A DNA stretch of 64,000 bases from Leptofilum sp041748655 (GCA_041748655.1 JBGTCV010000071.1:79707-143706); one strand, 5' to 3'; positions 1 to 9,031 are shown, counted from the first letter of the stretch. Numbers and translations: made by a program. The notes: generated by a model not told the origin, from the sequence alone.

Positions 1-1256
1 TTAAGCTGACGGAGATTCAGGCGCAGGCGATTTTAGACATGCAGCTGCGGCGTCTGGCGGCGCTGGAGCGGCGCAAAATTCAGGATGAGCATAAAGAGCT
101 GCTGACGCAGATTAAATATCTGGAAAAGCTGTTGGCGAAACCGGCCATGATGCGTGAACTAATTAAAGAAGAGCTGGGGGCGGTGAAGGAAAAATACCAG
201 GACGTGCGTCGCACGCAGATTTTGGACAGTGGCGATGTGAAGCTGCTGTCGGCATCTGATTTGCTGCCGGATGAGCAGGTGTGGGTGATGGTTGGTGAGA
301 AGGGGACGCTGGCGCGGACGACATCGCCGGAGATGGTGCGGATTCCGTTGAAGCCAACTGAGCAGCCATTTGCGCTGCTGGAAGCGAACACGCAGGATAT
401 TTTGTATTTGTTTGCGGCAGACGGCCGTTCCGCAAGCCTACCTGTCTACCAACTGCCACAAGCGGTGGAATTGGGCAAAGGTACCCATTGGGCCGACCTG
501 ACAGGCTTCAGCCGGCGTGACCATCTGGCAGCGGCGCAGGTGCTGCCGGTAAACGCCAACGGCTACGTTTTCCTGACGACGCTGGCGGGCGTGGTCAAGC
601 GCATTCGAGTGGATGATTTGCCGGGTATTACTTCGCAGCCGTTTACGGTGATGAACGTGCCTGATGATGACGCCTTGGGCTGGGCGGAGCTTACCTCTGG
701 CGAGGAGGAAGTGCTGCTGGCCACAGCGGCGGGGCAGGCAATTCGCTTTAAGGAAGAAGAGGTACGGCCGTCTGGCTTGCCAGCAGGTGGGGTTTATGGC
801 ATTAAATTAGCCAACGAGGCAGATGGCGTGATTGCCATGTCGGTGGTTGATCAGGCTGGCTATTTGTGGAGCATTACAGACAACGGCCTGGCCAAAGCGA
901 CCCCCCTGAGCGAATATCCTACGCAGGGGCGGCATGGCCAGGGGGTGCGCAACATGAGCCTGCCCAAAGATGCCGCCGAGGTGGTGGCTGCGGTCATTGG
1001 CGCAGAAAATACCCAGATTTTGATTACAACCGGTGTTGGTTCCACCAAAAAGCTAAAGCTGAATGAGTCATATATTGGCAGCCGGTCTATCAGGCCACGT
1101 TCAGTGATGACGGTGGGGCCTCGTAACCGCATTACTGGCGCTTTGCGGATGATGAGTCGGCCGGATATTGTGGAGGAAGGGCAGGAAACGGCCGTTATTC
1201 CCCAACAATTGTCGTTAATCGACTCCCCAAATGGCGAAAAAAAGAGAAAAAAGTAA
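1..1256 (+). CDS. gyrA: DNA gyrase/topoisomerase IV subunit A, C-terminal part (5' truncated by window edge)
   Basis: The reading frame is open from the first bases (KLTEIQAQAILDM from base 3), so the gene begins upstream. This is the end of the breakage-reunion domain of a type IIA topoisomerase A subunit: the EIQAQAILDMQLRRL segment followed by a coiled-coil region, then the six-bladed DNA-wrapping beta-pinwheel (about residues 60-400 of the visible part). The first blade lacks a recognisable GyrA box (QRRGGKG). A related string, QGRHGQG, appears in a late blade near base 930. That leaves gyrase versus topoisomerase IV unsettled, so the symbol is tentative. The C-terminus is a short lysine/arginine tail. 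Confidence 0.85.
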   Translation, partial: KLTEIQAQAILDMQLRRLAALERRKIQDEHKELLTQIKYLEKLLAKPAMMRELIKEELGAVKEKYQDVRRTQILDSGDVKLLSASDLLPDEQVWVMVGEKGTLARTTSPEMVRIPLKPTEQPFALLEANTQDILYLFAADGRSASLPVYQLPQAVELGKGTHWADLTGFSRRDHLAAAQVLPVNANGYVFLTTLAGVVKRIRVDDLPGITSQPFTVMNVPDDDALGWAELTSGEEEVLLATAAGQAIRFKEEEVRPSGLPAGGVYGIKLANEADGVIAMSVVDQAGYLWSITDNGLAKATPLSEYPTQGRHGQGVRNMSLPKDAAEVVAAVIGAENTQILITTGVGSTKKLKLNESYIGSRSIRPRSVMTVGPRNRITGALRMMSRPDIVEEGQETAVIPQQLSLIDSPNGEKKRKK

Positions 1257-1326
1257 AATTTACACTATAATTAACGTGTAACAGTTTCAGAATTTTCCAC
1301 AAACACAGGCAACGGAGATTTTCACC

Positions 1327-1824
1327 ATGAATTTTAAGGATCAATGGGCAACAGACGAAAATGGCAACCAATTTGTCTTTACGGTTGAAATGCAGCGACA
1401 GTTAGCGCAGGCGGGTCTACCAATTGAGCCAGCTTCACTGGCAGAGCTGGATTTGTCTGCTTCCCCTCCCCCCGCCCGAAAACCAACCCCGGATTCTCGA
1501 CCTCAATCATCTTATACTTCTTCATCTTCTTCCTATGCTTCTGAAAAAGAGGAGGAAGAGTTTGAGATGCCCGACACCATTCAGATTGATCCGCAGACGG
1601 GGAAATATATCGGCCGTATGAAATGGTATAACAGCCAAAAAGGGTACGGTTTCATTATGCGCGGTGGCGGCGAAGAAATCTTTTTCCATAAATCGAATAC
1701 ATCCCACGACCCGGATACAATTCAGGAGGGACAGTGGATTTTGTATGATGTAGAAGAGACGCGCAAAGGACCAGAGGCAACCGATGTGGAGCCTTATGCG
1801 GGGGACACCTCGCTTTTGGCGTAA
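1327..1824 (+). CDS. Cold-shock-domain protein with acidic/serine-rich N-terminal extension
   Basis: This 165-residue protein ends in a cold shock domain (about residues 95-155) with the RNA-binding motifs KGYGFI (RNP1-like) and IFFHKS (RNP2-like). The domain starts at GRMKWYNSQKGYGFI, as in CspA-type proteins. The first 90 residues are unlike classical 70-residue Csp proteins: a short conserved-looking start, then a Pro/Ser-rich and a Glu-rich linker. It probably binds single-stranded RNA or DNA in the cytoplasm. The gene lies 70 bp after the topoisomerase gene and ends before a strong bidirectional terminator, so it may be the last gene of that transcript. Confidence 0.85.
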   Translation: MNFKDQWATDENGNQFVFTVEMQRQLAQAGLPIEPASLAELDLSASPPPARKPTPDSRPQSSYTSSSSSYASEKEEEEFEMPDTIQIDPQTGKYIGRMKWYNSQKGYGFIMRGGGEEIFFHKSNTSHDPDTIQEGQWILYDVEETRKGPEATDVEPYAGDTSLLA

Positions 1825-2138
1825 TCTTTTGTCAAACAAGTTTTGTCAGACAGTAATATTTCTACGAAACAGTGAAGCTTAAGCAAATTTTCCTATTCAC
1901 AAACCGCCAAAAGAAGTTTGCTTCAGCAGTTGTTTTTGTTTTGCTTAATTGTGGTAGTAGATATAGGTGTCCAGAGAAATTTTCGTGCAATTTACAGAAT
2001 GATTTGCCAAATGGTTCTCGGGGCGATTTGCCAAATCGCCCGACAACCGCAGTAAAAGGCTTTTCTGGATGCCTATAGCGATCTTCAACGCTTGAAAAGA
2101 AAAAGACCTGGTTTTGCCAGGTCTTTTTTTACCAATTT
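1825..2138. other. Intergenic gap between convergent genes
   Basis: This gap of about 310 bases has no gene I would support. A 68-codon open frame on the plus strand has no Shine-Dalgarno sequence and resembles nothing known. The gap holds the direct words ttgccaaat(c/g) near 2005-2040 and the terminator at 2101-2131. Confidence 0.5.
2101..2131. terminator. Bidirectional intrinsic terminator
   Basis: The stem AAAAAGACCTGG pairs with CCAGGTCTTTTTT around a short TTTTG loop, with A-run and T-run flanks. It lies between the cold-shock gene and the convergent membrane-protein gene and would serve both strands. Confidence 0.85.
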
Positions 2139-2921
2139 TTAAGTAGACTCTTCTTCTTCCGGTTCCGGGTTTTCGCTGGTTAAACTTACTTTTATTGGAG
2201 AAGAAATAGTGACTTCTTGCGGTCCGGCAAACGTTACTTTTTGGGGACCACCACCGGGAACGGAGAAAATGATTCGCTTCAAGGCAAACACTTGATCCGG
2301 CATGACATCTGGAATGATGAGTGCATCCCCAACGCGGGCTGTGCCTTCTACAAAGCGATATGCTGCCAGACTCAAATAAAGGTCACGCGCACCCGTCACG
2401 AACTGAAAAACGCGCCAAATAGGATTCCGTGACCAGTTCGTGTCAACCACTTGTGGCAAGCCTTTTAACTCGATGTTGTCCACTAAAAACAGGGAGCCTG
2501 GCTGTGGTATAGAAAGGATGAGGCGGGCATTGGTTTTTAGCAACCGCCACTGCCGGTATTCTATACGCTGCATTAAGGCATAAATGAGTAGGAAAATAAG
2601 GAGGATAAAAGGGCTTAGGGAAAAATACCAGGCAAAGTTTGAGGAAATTAAAGCATAGAGCAATAGCCCAGCAGCCAATAGAAAAGTGACACCTAAAACA
2701 TAATTGAAGTAACCAAAAACGATGCCGCCAACAATATCACGATACCAGGCAAGCCGAATTTCTAGCTGTGGCTCTTCATTTGGCAGCAGCCGCTCTTCTA
2801 AATCTTCGGGCTGAAAGGTATCTTCAATATTCCAGCGAAAATTTTGAGGCAGCCGCCGCCAGTAGCTGCCAAGCAGACCGATGAATCCTGTTCCTGTTTC
2901 TTTTCTAATCCGCTTTCTCAT
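2139..2921 (-). CDS. Membrane protein with PH-like (bPH/YdbS-type) domain, function unknown
   Basis: This protein has 260 residues. A soluble N-terminus with the acidic stretch PEDLEERLLPNEEP precedes two adjacent membrane helices (about residues 72-115). A region beginning RQWRLLKTNARLILSIP then has the pattern of a bacterial PH domain such as those in YdbS-like proteins (regular beta strands, a turn, a final helix DQVFALKRIIF). The tail is Pro/Glu-rich. It probably sits in the cytoplasmic membrane with the PH-like part inside. The next genes downstream on the same strand (3483 and 4916 leftward) are also envelope proteins. The fold assignment is by pattern only. Confidence 0.6.
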   Translation of the reverse strand: MRKRIRKETGTGFIGLLGSYWRRLPQNFRWNIEDTFQPEDLEERLLPNEEPQLEIRLAWYRDIVGGIVFGYFNYVLGVTFLLAAGLLLYALISSNFAWYFSLSPFILLIFLLIYALMQRIEYRQWRLLKTNARLILSIPQPGSLFLVDNIELKGLPQVVDTNWSRNPIWRVFQFVTGARDLYLSLAAYRFVEGTARVGDALIIPDVMPDQVFALKRIIFSVPGGGPQKVTFAGPQEVTISSPIKVSLTSENPEPEEEEST

Positions 2922-2937
2922 GATTATTGCGGCAAGC

Positions 2938-3483
2938 TTATTTCGACGAGGCTGGTATGTTCAATACTTGTCCTGGAATAATGGTATGCGAGGTCAGTCC
3001 GTTGACAACCATGATGGCGTTGACGGTGGTATTATACCGTTGGGCAATGCCAAACAATGTATCTCCAGCTACGACGATATGCTGCGTAGGGCCAGTTTCT
3101 GGCCGAATGACGGGATCGGTCGATCCGGGCGGTGGTGTTGCTGTGACGATAATGGTGGTAACAACTGTTGTGGGTTGGGGGCTAACAACACGTGTATTGG
3201 TACGGTTGTCAAAAGAGTTATCAATGATGCGCTCGCTGCGATCTTTGAATTCTTGAAATTCAATTGAAGTGTCGGCATTTTCCAGCCGATCGTTGGCCCA
3301 GGAAAAGACAAACGAGTCAACAAACCAGCCCACAACAAAAAAGGTGATCAGTACGCCTATAAAGTAAGTGATTAGTTTTCCAAGATTGAAAGAACTAAAG
3401 GGATCTTTGCGAAATAGCAAAAATCCAATGACGGCAAAACCCAAAATCAGGGGGGCGAATTTTAAAAGCTCCAGAAAATCCAT
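2938..3483 (-). CDS. LysM-domain membrane protein
   Basis: This protein has 181 residues. Two hydrophobic helices (about residues 8-24 and 36-56) are followed by a Thr/Pro-rich linker and a C-terminal LysM domain (about 134-178) starting HIVVAGDTLFGIAQRYNTTV and ending GQVLNIP. LysM domains bind peptidoglycan, so the protein probably anchors at the membrane and contacts the wall. It sits between the PH-like protein (16 bp downstream) and a lytic-transglycosylase/M23-like protein on the same strand, which suggests an envelope-maintenance group. Confidence 0.85.
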   Translation of the reverse strand: MDFLELLKFAPLILGFAVIGFLLFRKDPFSSFNLGKLITYFIGVLITFFVVGWFVDSFVFSWANDRLENADTSIEFQEFKDRSERIIDNSFDNRTNTRVVSPQPTTVVTTIIVTATPPPGSTDPVIRPETGPTQHIVVAGDTLFGIAQRYNTTVNAIMVVNGLTSHTIIPGQVLNIPASSK

Positions 3484-3632
3484 CTTCTACTCCTTGATCT
3501 GCTGCGGATAGTTATACTCGCGGCGGGCACTTTCTGACCGTTCCATCCCTGGTAAAAATATAAGATTATGCCCTTTGCGAGTATTTAATGATTGCGCAAT
3601 GGATTAATGATGCTTGGTTAATCCTTGTTTTA

Positions 3633-4916
3633 TTAAGGTAAAAACCCGGCAGGATCGATAAAAGTTTCGTTGATTTTATCGTAGATAGTGTAGTGGACGT
3701 GAGGTCCCGTAGCGTAGCCGACGGCTCCCATTACACCAACTGCCTGGCCTCGCGTAACGGATCCTTCTTTTACAAAGTACGAACGCGGATGCAATAGCCA
3801 GACGATCCATTCATCATTTTCAATGCGAATTGTGCTGTTATACCATTGGTCTGTATAGGTTGTTACGTTGCCCGGCATGGGCGCTTGCAAAATGGCTGAG
3901 CGATTGCTGCTGGAGATATCTAAACCAGGCAGACTGTAGCTGCAACCATGAATATCTTGAGTAAGGATGGGTGATTCTGAGACGGGATTAAGCCTGGGGC
4001 GCAGGCTGTACCGGCCAAGTTTATGTGGTTCACCCAAACATGATGTATCGTTAGCCAAACGTCCGTTTGGCCAGGTCATCACCTCACCATTATCAACAGC
4101 TTCACCCCAAAATTCACGCCAGCCTTGCGAACCCAGATCATAAATTTGGGTACTGATATTTAGGATTGATAAGGATAACGGCCGTTCCGCTACGTCCATT
4201 TGCGCCACAATTAAGCTTTGAAAAGCCAAATGAGTTGGCCAGGCACCTAGCGCAGTCACCCGTACTGTCCCTAGCTCAACATCTGAATAGATCATGTTGG
4301 TATAGTTTTCATTGTAATTGTTCATAACATAGGCAGATTCATCAGCGTCTAAGCGGGCTGCTGCACCTGCGCCAGCATTGTAGGCAAAATAACACCGTTT
4401 AATGGTTTCTGGGTCCTGGGTGAAGTAGGTGATATCTGGGCATCGAACCTTGAACTCTACGGCAGAAATGGCTAATTGTTCACTTACTTCCAGATCAGAA
4501 ATGGGTCCCGGTGTAAAACATGGGCGTTCACCTGAGCGCACTAAATCATAAGCGCCAATAATTCCGGTACAACTCTCAGGATTACTTGCCTTCATGCTGT
4601 TTTCTTTGAACCACAGCACCAAAGGCACCTCACGCGGAATGTCAGCTTCGCGGGCGATGTGATCGGCAATGGGTGCCCATTTGATGACCGTTTCCTGAAT
4701 ATGGCTGGGCAGTGCATACTGGCCTTCTAAGTAGTAGCGACCACCAGCCAAAAGCCCTGTTGCCAACATCACAAATAGAAACGAATCAAAAATGCCTCTC
4801 AGTACACTGGTTACCATGAGTTGTGGCTGTAATCCCAAGGCGGGTATTACCTGATTTTGTATCCAGATACGGAACCAGTCAGGTAACCACTGCACCATAC
4901 TGAGATAAGGAGACAT
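3633..4916 (-). CDS. Transglycosylase-like and M23-peptidase-like cell-wall protein
   Basis: This protein has 427 residues and a membrane helix near residues 45-62. A middle region (about 75-230) has a lysozyme/soluble-transglycosylase look: PLVLWFKENSMKASNP with a candidate catalytic Glu, then CYFAYNAGAGAA. The C-terminal region (about 300-427) is M23/LytM-like, with GPHVHYTIYD carrying the conserved HxH. The other M23 zinc motif, normally HxxxD, reads LPGLD here, so the first His is Leu and metal binding may be lost. The N-terminal enzyme may therefore be the active part and the C-terminal domain structural. The start is preceded by an AGGAG-like sequence. Confidence 0.7.
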   Translation of the reverse strand: MSPYLSMVQWLPDWFRIWIQNQVIPALGLQPQLMVTSVLRGIFDSFLFVMLATGLLAGGRYYLEGQYALPSHIQETVIKWAPIADHIAREADIPREVPLVLWFKENSMKASNPESCTGIIGAYDLVRSGERPCFTPGPISDLEVSEQLAISAVEFKVRCPDITYFTQDPETIKRCYFAYNAGAGAAARLDADESAYVMNNYNENYTNMIYSDVELGTVRVTALGAWPTHLAFQSLIVAQMDVAERPLSLSILNISTQIYDLGSQGWREFWGEAVDNGEVMTWPNGRLANDTSCLGEPHKLGRYSLRPRLNPVSESPILTQDIHGCSYSLPGLDISSSNRSAILQAPMPGNVTTYTDQWYNSTIRIENDEWIVWLLHPRSYFVKEGSVTRGQAVGVMGAVGYATGPHVHYTIYDKINETFIDPAGFLP

Positions 4917-5045
4917 AATAATAACATTATATCTTTACATTAAGTAAAGTCAACAAAATTTATGTCATGTTAGCGGGGGATGATAGGCGCTAAGAAAGCC
5001 AATAGTCCTACCTGATAAGCGCTGCGGGTAGAACAGATTTAGAGG

Positions 5046-5071
5046 GGAGAGGAAACGGCCGTTTCCTCTCC
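5046..5071. terminator. Perfect 26-bp palindrome centred on ACGGCCGT, probable terminator
   Basis: Arms GGAGAGGAAACGG and CCGTTTCCTCTCC are exactly complementary. The palindrome begins 8 bp downstream of the 3' end of the DppC-like gene (minus strand). The iterated octamer forms its centre. No long T-run follows, so termination is inferred from position. Confidence 0.5.
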
Positions 5072-5078
5072 AAACGGT

Positions 5079-6038
5079 TTACTTTGAATCTTTGCCCACG
5101 TTTATTAACCGGGGGTCAAGCGCATCACGCAGGCCATCTCCCAGCAGATTAAAGGCCAGAACTGTGATAGAGATGGCAACGCCGGGCACAAAAACAAGAT
5201 GCGGCGCACTAAATATTTGGTTTCGTTCAGAACCAAGCATGGTGCCCCATTCTGGCATAGGGGGTTGAGCGCCCAACCCAAGGAATGATAAAGCGGCCGT
5301 ATCCAGAATCGCGGTGGCAAACCCCAGCGTCCCCAACACGATCAGCGGGGGCAAGGCATTCGGTAAAATACGGCCGAATAAAATCTGCCAATGACTTGCA
5401 CCCAGTGCCCGCGACGCTTCTACATAAGCTGTCTCACGTACAGAGAGCACCGTTGAGCGAACGACCCTGGCATAAGTGGGTATACTCACAATGGCAATGG
5501 CTAACATCGCATTGGTTAAGCTAGGCCCTAACACAAACACCAGCGCAATCGCCAGCAAAAAGAAAGGAAAAGCCAGGACAATATCCATAATCCGCATGAT
5601 TAGGTTATCAATCCAGCCACCGGCATAACCAGCAATAGACCCCAAAAAAGTTCCGCTAAAGATGGCAATGGTAATTACCGTAAAACCAATTTGCAGCGAA
5701 ACCCGCGTGCCATATAGCATCCGGCTGAATACATCACGTGCGTTGCCATCAAGTCCCAGCAAGAATTGCGGCTGCTCTTTAGGACAGCCCAACAGATGAA
5801 TACAAGGTGAATCGCGTCGGCGCACGCCTTCAACACCAATAAAATCCTGCGTGGGCTCATATGGCGCAATATATGGCGCAAAAATGGCCATTATTAACAA
5901 AACGGACAAAATGCTTAGCCCTATGATGGCCGAACGCTGACGAAATAAACGACGCAGTGTCAGGCGCCAAAGGCTGTTGGAATGGTAATCGCGAATGTTG
6001 GCAATATTGTCATCTGGAATTTGGGCAACAGAGGTCAT
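5079..6038 (-). CDS. dppC: Peptide/nickel-type ABC transporter permease (DppC/OppC family)
   Basis: This 319-residue inner-membrane permease has an N-terminal cytoplasmic segment, a first helix at about residues 36-55, a periplasmic loop containing two cysteines (PCIHLLGC), and five further helices. The ABC-contacting EAA loop reads EASRALGASHWQILFGRILPNALPP (shown across residues about 205-230). It forms a heteromeric channel with the DppB-like protein encoded 30 bp upstream and receives substrate from the lipoprotein encoded at 7301-9031. No ATPase genes are in the cluster, so those subunits must be encoded elsewhere. The symbol denotes the family, not a proven substrate. Confidence 0.9.
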   Translation of the reverse strand: MTSVAQIPDDNIANIRDYHSNSLWRLTLRRLFRQRSAIIGLSILSVLLIMAIFAPYIAPYEPTQDFIGVEGVRRRDSPCIHLLGCPKEQPQFLLGLDGNARDVFSRMLYGTRVSLQIGFTVITIAIFSGTFLGSIAGYAGGWIDNLIMRIMDIVLAFPFFLLAIALVFVLGPSLTNAMLAIAIVSIPTYARVVRSTVLSVRETAYVEASRALGASHWQILFGRILPNALPPLIVLGTLGFATAILDTAALSFLGLGAQPPMPEWGTMLGSERNQIFSAPHLVFVPGVAISITVLAFNLLGDGLRDALDPRLINVGKDSK

Positions 6039-6068
6039 GGACGTCCTGAGTTTTAACTGTATGTGTAA

Positions 6069-7148
6069 TTAATCCAAGCGAATCCGAGGATCTAAAATAG
6101 CATAAGATAAATCGACAACGAGATTTAAGAAAACATAAATGAAGGCAATGACAACCACAAAACCTTGAATAATTGGGAAGTCGCGGGATGTGATGGCTTC
6201 AAACACGCTCAGGCCAACGCCAGGCAGGGAAAAGATTGTTTCGGTTAAAACAGCCCCACCTAAAATGCCAGCTAACTGCAAACCCGCAATGGTTACCACT
6301 GGCAGCAGTGCGTTGCGCAGGGCATGTTTTAATATGACTTTGTAATTTGGCAATCCCTTTGCTCTGGCCGTGCGCACATAATCAAGGCTGAGCGTCTCTA
6401 ACATGCTAGAGCGCGTCATGCGGGCAATAATGGACATAGGGATAGTGCTTAAAGCCATGGCAGGCAAAATTAGATGTTTAAGCGCATCCCAAAACAGTTC
6501 CCAATGTCCGGTGATGAATGCGTTAAAAATGTAATGATTGGCAATAAACTCGTAAAGCAGATATTTCGTGGTTCCCTTTTCGACCGGCCACTCCCACAAT
6601 TGATAGAATGCGGTTGGTGAAAGGCCTGGCGAAAGACGGCTAGATGGGGGTAGGGCGAAGCCCGTATCTTTGAGGACAACTGCAAAAAAGTAGATGAGCA
6701 GTAAACCCAAAAAGAAGACTGGAATAGAAACACCAATATTTGCCCCGATCATGGTAACCACATCGATAATCGAGTTGCGGCGTACGGCCGAAATTATGCC
6801 CGCCGGTATGCCAATTGCCAGCGCCAGAAACATGGCCGAAAGTCCCAGTTCATTGGTCATTGGCAGCCGTTCTACCAAAATTTGGGTAATGGGTCGGCCA
6901 AATCGAATAGAAGTTCCCAAATCTCCCTTGAGCACATCTTTCATGTAAATGCCAAACTGCACATGAATGGGCTGGTCTAGCCCACGCTCACGCGCAAAGC
7001 GTTCACAAGTTTCGGCACTGGCTTTCTCACCCAGAATTGATTTACACGGATCGCCAGGAATGGCTCTGGCTAAGGCAAAAACAACCACCAGAATGATAAA
7101 CAGAACGGGTATGGCCAATAAGATGCGGCGGACTGCATATTGGATCAC
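6069..7148 (-). CDS. dppB: Peptide/nickel-type ABC transporter permease (DppB/OppB family)
   Basis: This permease has 359 residues if translation starts at the GTG at 7148, which is preceded by GGAG at good spacing. A second GTG at 7169 in the same frame is a weaker alternative. The family N-terminus (IQYAVRRILLAIPVLFIILV, then RAIPGDP) and the EAA loop (VRTARAKGLPNYKVILKHAL) are clear, with six membrane helices. A longer than usual external loop lies between helices 3 and 4. It pairs with the DppC-like subunit immediately downstream. Two hairpins lie between this gene and the upstream receptor gene. Confidence 0.9.
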   Translation of the reverse strand: MIQYAVRRILLAIPVLFIILVVVFALARAIPGDPCKSILGEKASAETCERFARERGLDQPIHVQFGIYMKDVLKGDLGTSIRFGRPITQILVERLPMTNELGLSAMFLALAIGIPAGIISAVRRNSIIDVVTMIGANIGVSIPVFFLGLLLIYFFAVVLKDTGFALPPSSRLSPGLSPTAFYQLWEWPVEKGTTKYLLYEFIANHYIFNAFITGHWELFWDALKHLILPAMALSTIPMSIIARMTRSSMLETLSLDYVRTARAKGLPNYKVILKHALRNALLPVVTIAGLQLAGILGGAVLTETIFSLPGVGLSVFEAITSRDFPIIQGFVVVIAFIYVFLNLVVDLSYAILDPRIRLD

Positions 7149-7183
7149 GGGTTTTTCTCCATGAAGCACAAATAAATAAGAAG

Positions 7184-7220
7184 ACGGGATGACTTGCTGG
7201 GTAAAGAGAAGCCATCCCGT
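7184..7220. repeat. Hairpin upstream of the permease gene
   Basis: ACGGGATG and CTT pair with AAG and CATCCCGT across a single A/C mismatch. It lies about 36 bp upstream of the permease start, in the receptor-permease gap. Confidence 0.45.
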
Positions 7221-7230
7221 ATGGGTTCAG

Positions 7231-7279
7231 GGCGTGAATGCCGTTGACTCGCTTTCAACAAGTCAACGGTATTCACGCC
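7231..7279. repeat. Long stem-loop between receptor and permease genes
   Basis: GGCGTGAATGCCGTTGACT (7231-7249) pairs with 7261-7279 except for one G-T wobble, leaving an 11-nt loop. It lies directly after the receptor stop codon. Such a structure commonly protects or attenuates the receptor-permease message so that more receptor is made. That role is inferred from position. Confidence 0.6.
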
Positions 7280-7300
7280 ATATTTTTGAAAAGCGAATTG

Positions 7301-9031
7301 TTACTCCTGGTTCATCAAACCGTCCCACAGGTAGGAATAGTACTCGAAAGCACCGGTATTCCCAACGTGGTTCGGGTTAGCAGCATCGATACCGGCAGCC
7401 CAGGAAGCCACAACGTCGTTGGCGTCGAAGTGAGAACCGTCGTGGAAGAGAACGCCCTGGCGCAGGGTACAGGTCCAAACCGTGGAGTCGTCATTGGGGG
7501 TGCAGTCGGTGGCCAGAGCAGGAACGGTGTCGCCTGAGTCTGTTTGATAATCGAACAGGGTTTCGACAACTTGCTGGCACGGCCGTAATGATTCACCATC
7601 GGTTTCATCGGCGCAGTACAGGCTAATTGGTTCTGCATTTTGTACGTAAACCAATGTGTCTTTACCTGGGTCAAGCAGAGTGAAGCGGGTCGCACCAAAT
7701 GGCGGCACGTAAGCATTGTTCAGGGTGACGAGGGCGGCGTCGGCGGAAGCGCCGTGGGCGATGGGCACCATGGGCACCAGTTCACGAATGGCATTGTTGG
7801 CCCGTACGTAAATGGGTTCGGCTTCGTCAACCTCGCCAATGGAAGAGGCTTCGCGCAGCGCTTCGTAAATTTCTGGGTGCGGATCGCCAAACTGGGGATT
7901 CTCTGCGCTGAAGTGGAAGTCCAGGAAGTTGGTGACGTGCGGATAATCTGCGCCCCAACCCAACAGATAGAAGCCATCCAAACGGCCGTTTGTCGATTCA
8001 TCAATAAACGTGCCAGACTCCATCACAACCACCTCGGCTTCGATGCCCAGGTTGTTACGCAGCTGCGTCTGGAATTCTACAGCCACCAGGCCCGGTTCTG
8101 GCAGGTAGCCACGGAAGACATCGCGGTAGTAGATAGCGGTTTCAAAGCCGTCTGGATAACCAGCATCGGCCAACATGGCGCGGGCCGCTTCGGCATCAAA
8201 GTCGTACCACGTATCGCCCACACAGCCATTCGGAATGGAGCAGGGGGTGAAGTAATCGGCTACAGTAGAGCCTGTTGGGAAAAAGTTATCGACGATGCGC
8301 TGACGATCAATCCCCATAGCAATGGCCTGACGCACCATCGGGTTGTCAAAAGGCTCAAAGGTGTTGGTCATGGCCAGGTAAAGAACGTTGGGGTTGGCGC
8401 TTGGCAGCAGCTGAAGATTTGGATCGGCTTCTACTGCTTCAAAATCGTCTGGGCTGATGTTGGTGATCATGTCTGCCGTGCCTGCTTGCAGTTCCAGCAG
8501 TCGGGCGGCACCTTCGGTACCCCAGCGGAGTACGGCCGTTTGAGCAATGGCGGGTGTGCCCCAGTAATCATCAAACCGCTGGAAGATAATGGAGTCACCA
8601 CGAACCCATCGATCCAGCATGTACGGCCCGGTGCCAATGGGATTTTCTAAAATGTCACCACCACCGCCGGTGGCAGCAATGTGTTCAGCGGGTTGAATGC
8701 CAAAAGGCGTAAAAGCGATTTTTGCCAGGAAGGCCGGGTCTGGTTTACACAGGTTAAAAACAACCGTGTATTCATCCGTGGCTTCGATGGAGCTGATCTT
8801 GCCGCCATAATCACAACTTTCAGCGGCCACCGACATCGGCTCGAATTCCATCATTTCTTCTTCCATGACTTCTTCTTCCATGGGTTCTTCAGAAATGTCT
8901 GCAGGGGTGGCAACATCATCTGCTGCCGGTTCCTCGACTGGGGTTTCAGCAGCGCCGCCACAGGCGACGATGAAGAAACTGAGTGCGAGAAATAGAACGG
9001 TTACAAGGATCCACTTACGGGTACTTTTCAT
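7301..9031 (-). CDS. ABC transporter substrate-binding lipoprotein, family 5 (peptide/nickel type)
   Basis: This protein has 576 residues. A lipoprotein signal (hydrophobic VTVLFLALSFFIVAC, Cys at about residue 24) is followed by an acidic Ala/Glu-rich linker and a SBP_bac_5 domain (about 75-576). The domain includes the family segments NPIGTGPYMLDRW and PMVRQAIAMGIDRQRIV. It captures substrate outside the cell for the two permeases downstream. The Shine-Dalgarno GGAGGAG lies close before the ATG. The ligand cannot be read from sequence; oligopeptides are the commonest ligand for the family. Confidence 0.9.
   Translation of the reverse strand: MKSTRKWILVTVLFLALSFFIVACGGAAETPVEEPAADDVATPADISEEPMEEEVMEEEMMEFEPMSVAAESCDYGGKISSIEATDEYTVVFNLCKPDPAFLAKIAFTPFGIQPAEHIAATGGGGDILENPIGTGPYMLDRWVRGDSIIFQRFDDYWGTPAIAQTAVLRWGTEGAARLLELQAGTADMITNISPDDFEAVEADPNLQLLPSANPNVLYLAMTNTFEPFDNPMVRQAIAMGIDRQRIVDNFFPTGSTVADYFTPCSIPNGCVGDTWYDFDAEAARAMLADAGYPDGFETAIYYRDVFRGYLPEPGLVAVEFQTQLRNNLGIEAEVVVMESGTFIDESTNGRLDGFYLLGWGADYPHVTNFLDFHFSAENPQFGDPHPEIYEALREASSIGEVDEAEPIYVRANNAIRELVPMVPIAHGASADAALVTLNNAYVPPFGATRFTLLDPGKDTLVYVQNAEPISLYCADETDGESLRPCQQVVETLFDYQTDSGDTVPALATDCTPNDDSTVWTCTLRQGVLFHDGSHFDANDVVASWAAGIDAANPNHVGNTGAFEYYSYLWDGLMNQE

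Noticed and set aside
1872..2078. Small plus-strand frame after the cold-shock gene
   Set aside because: No Shine-Dalgarno sequence, repeated words inside, and no resemblance to any family.
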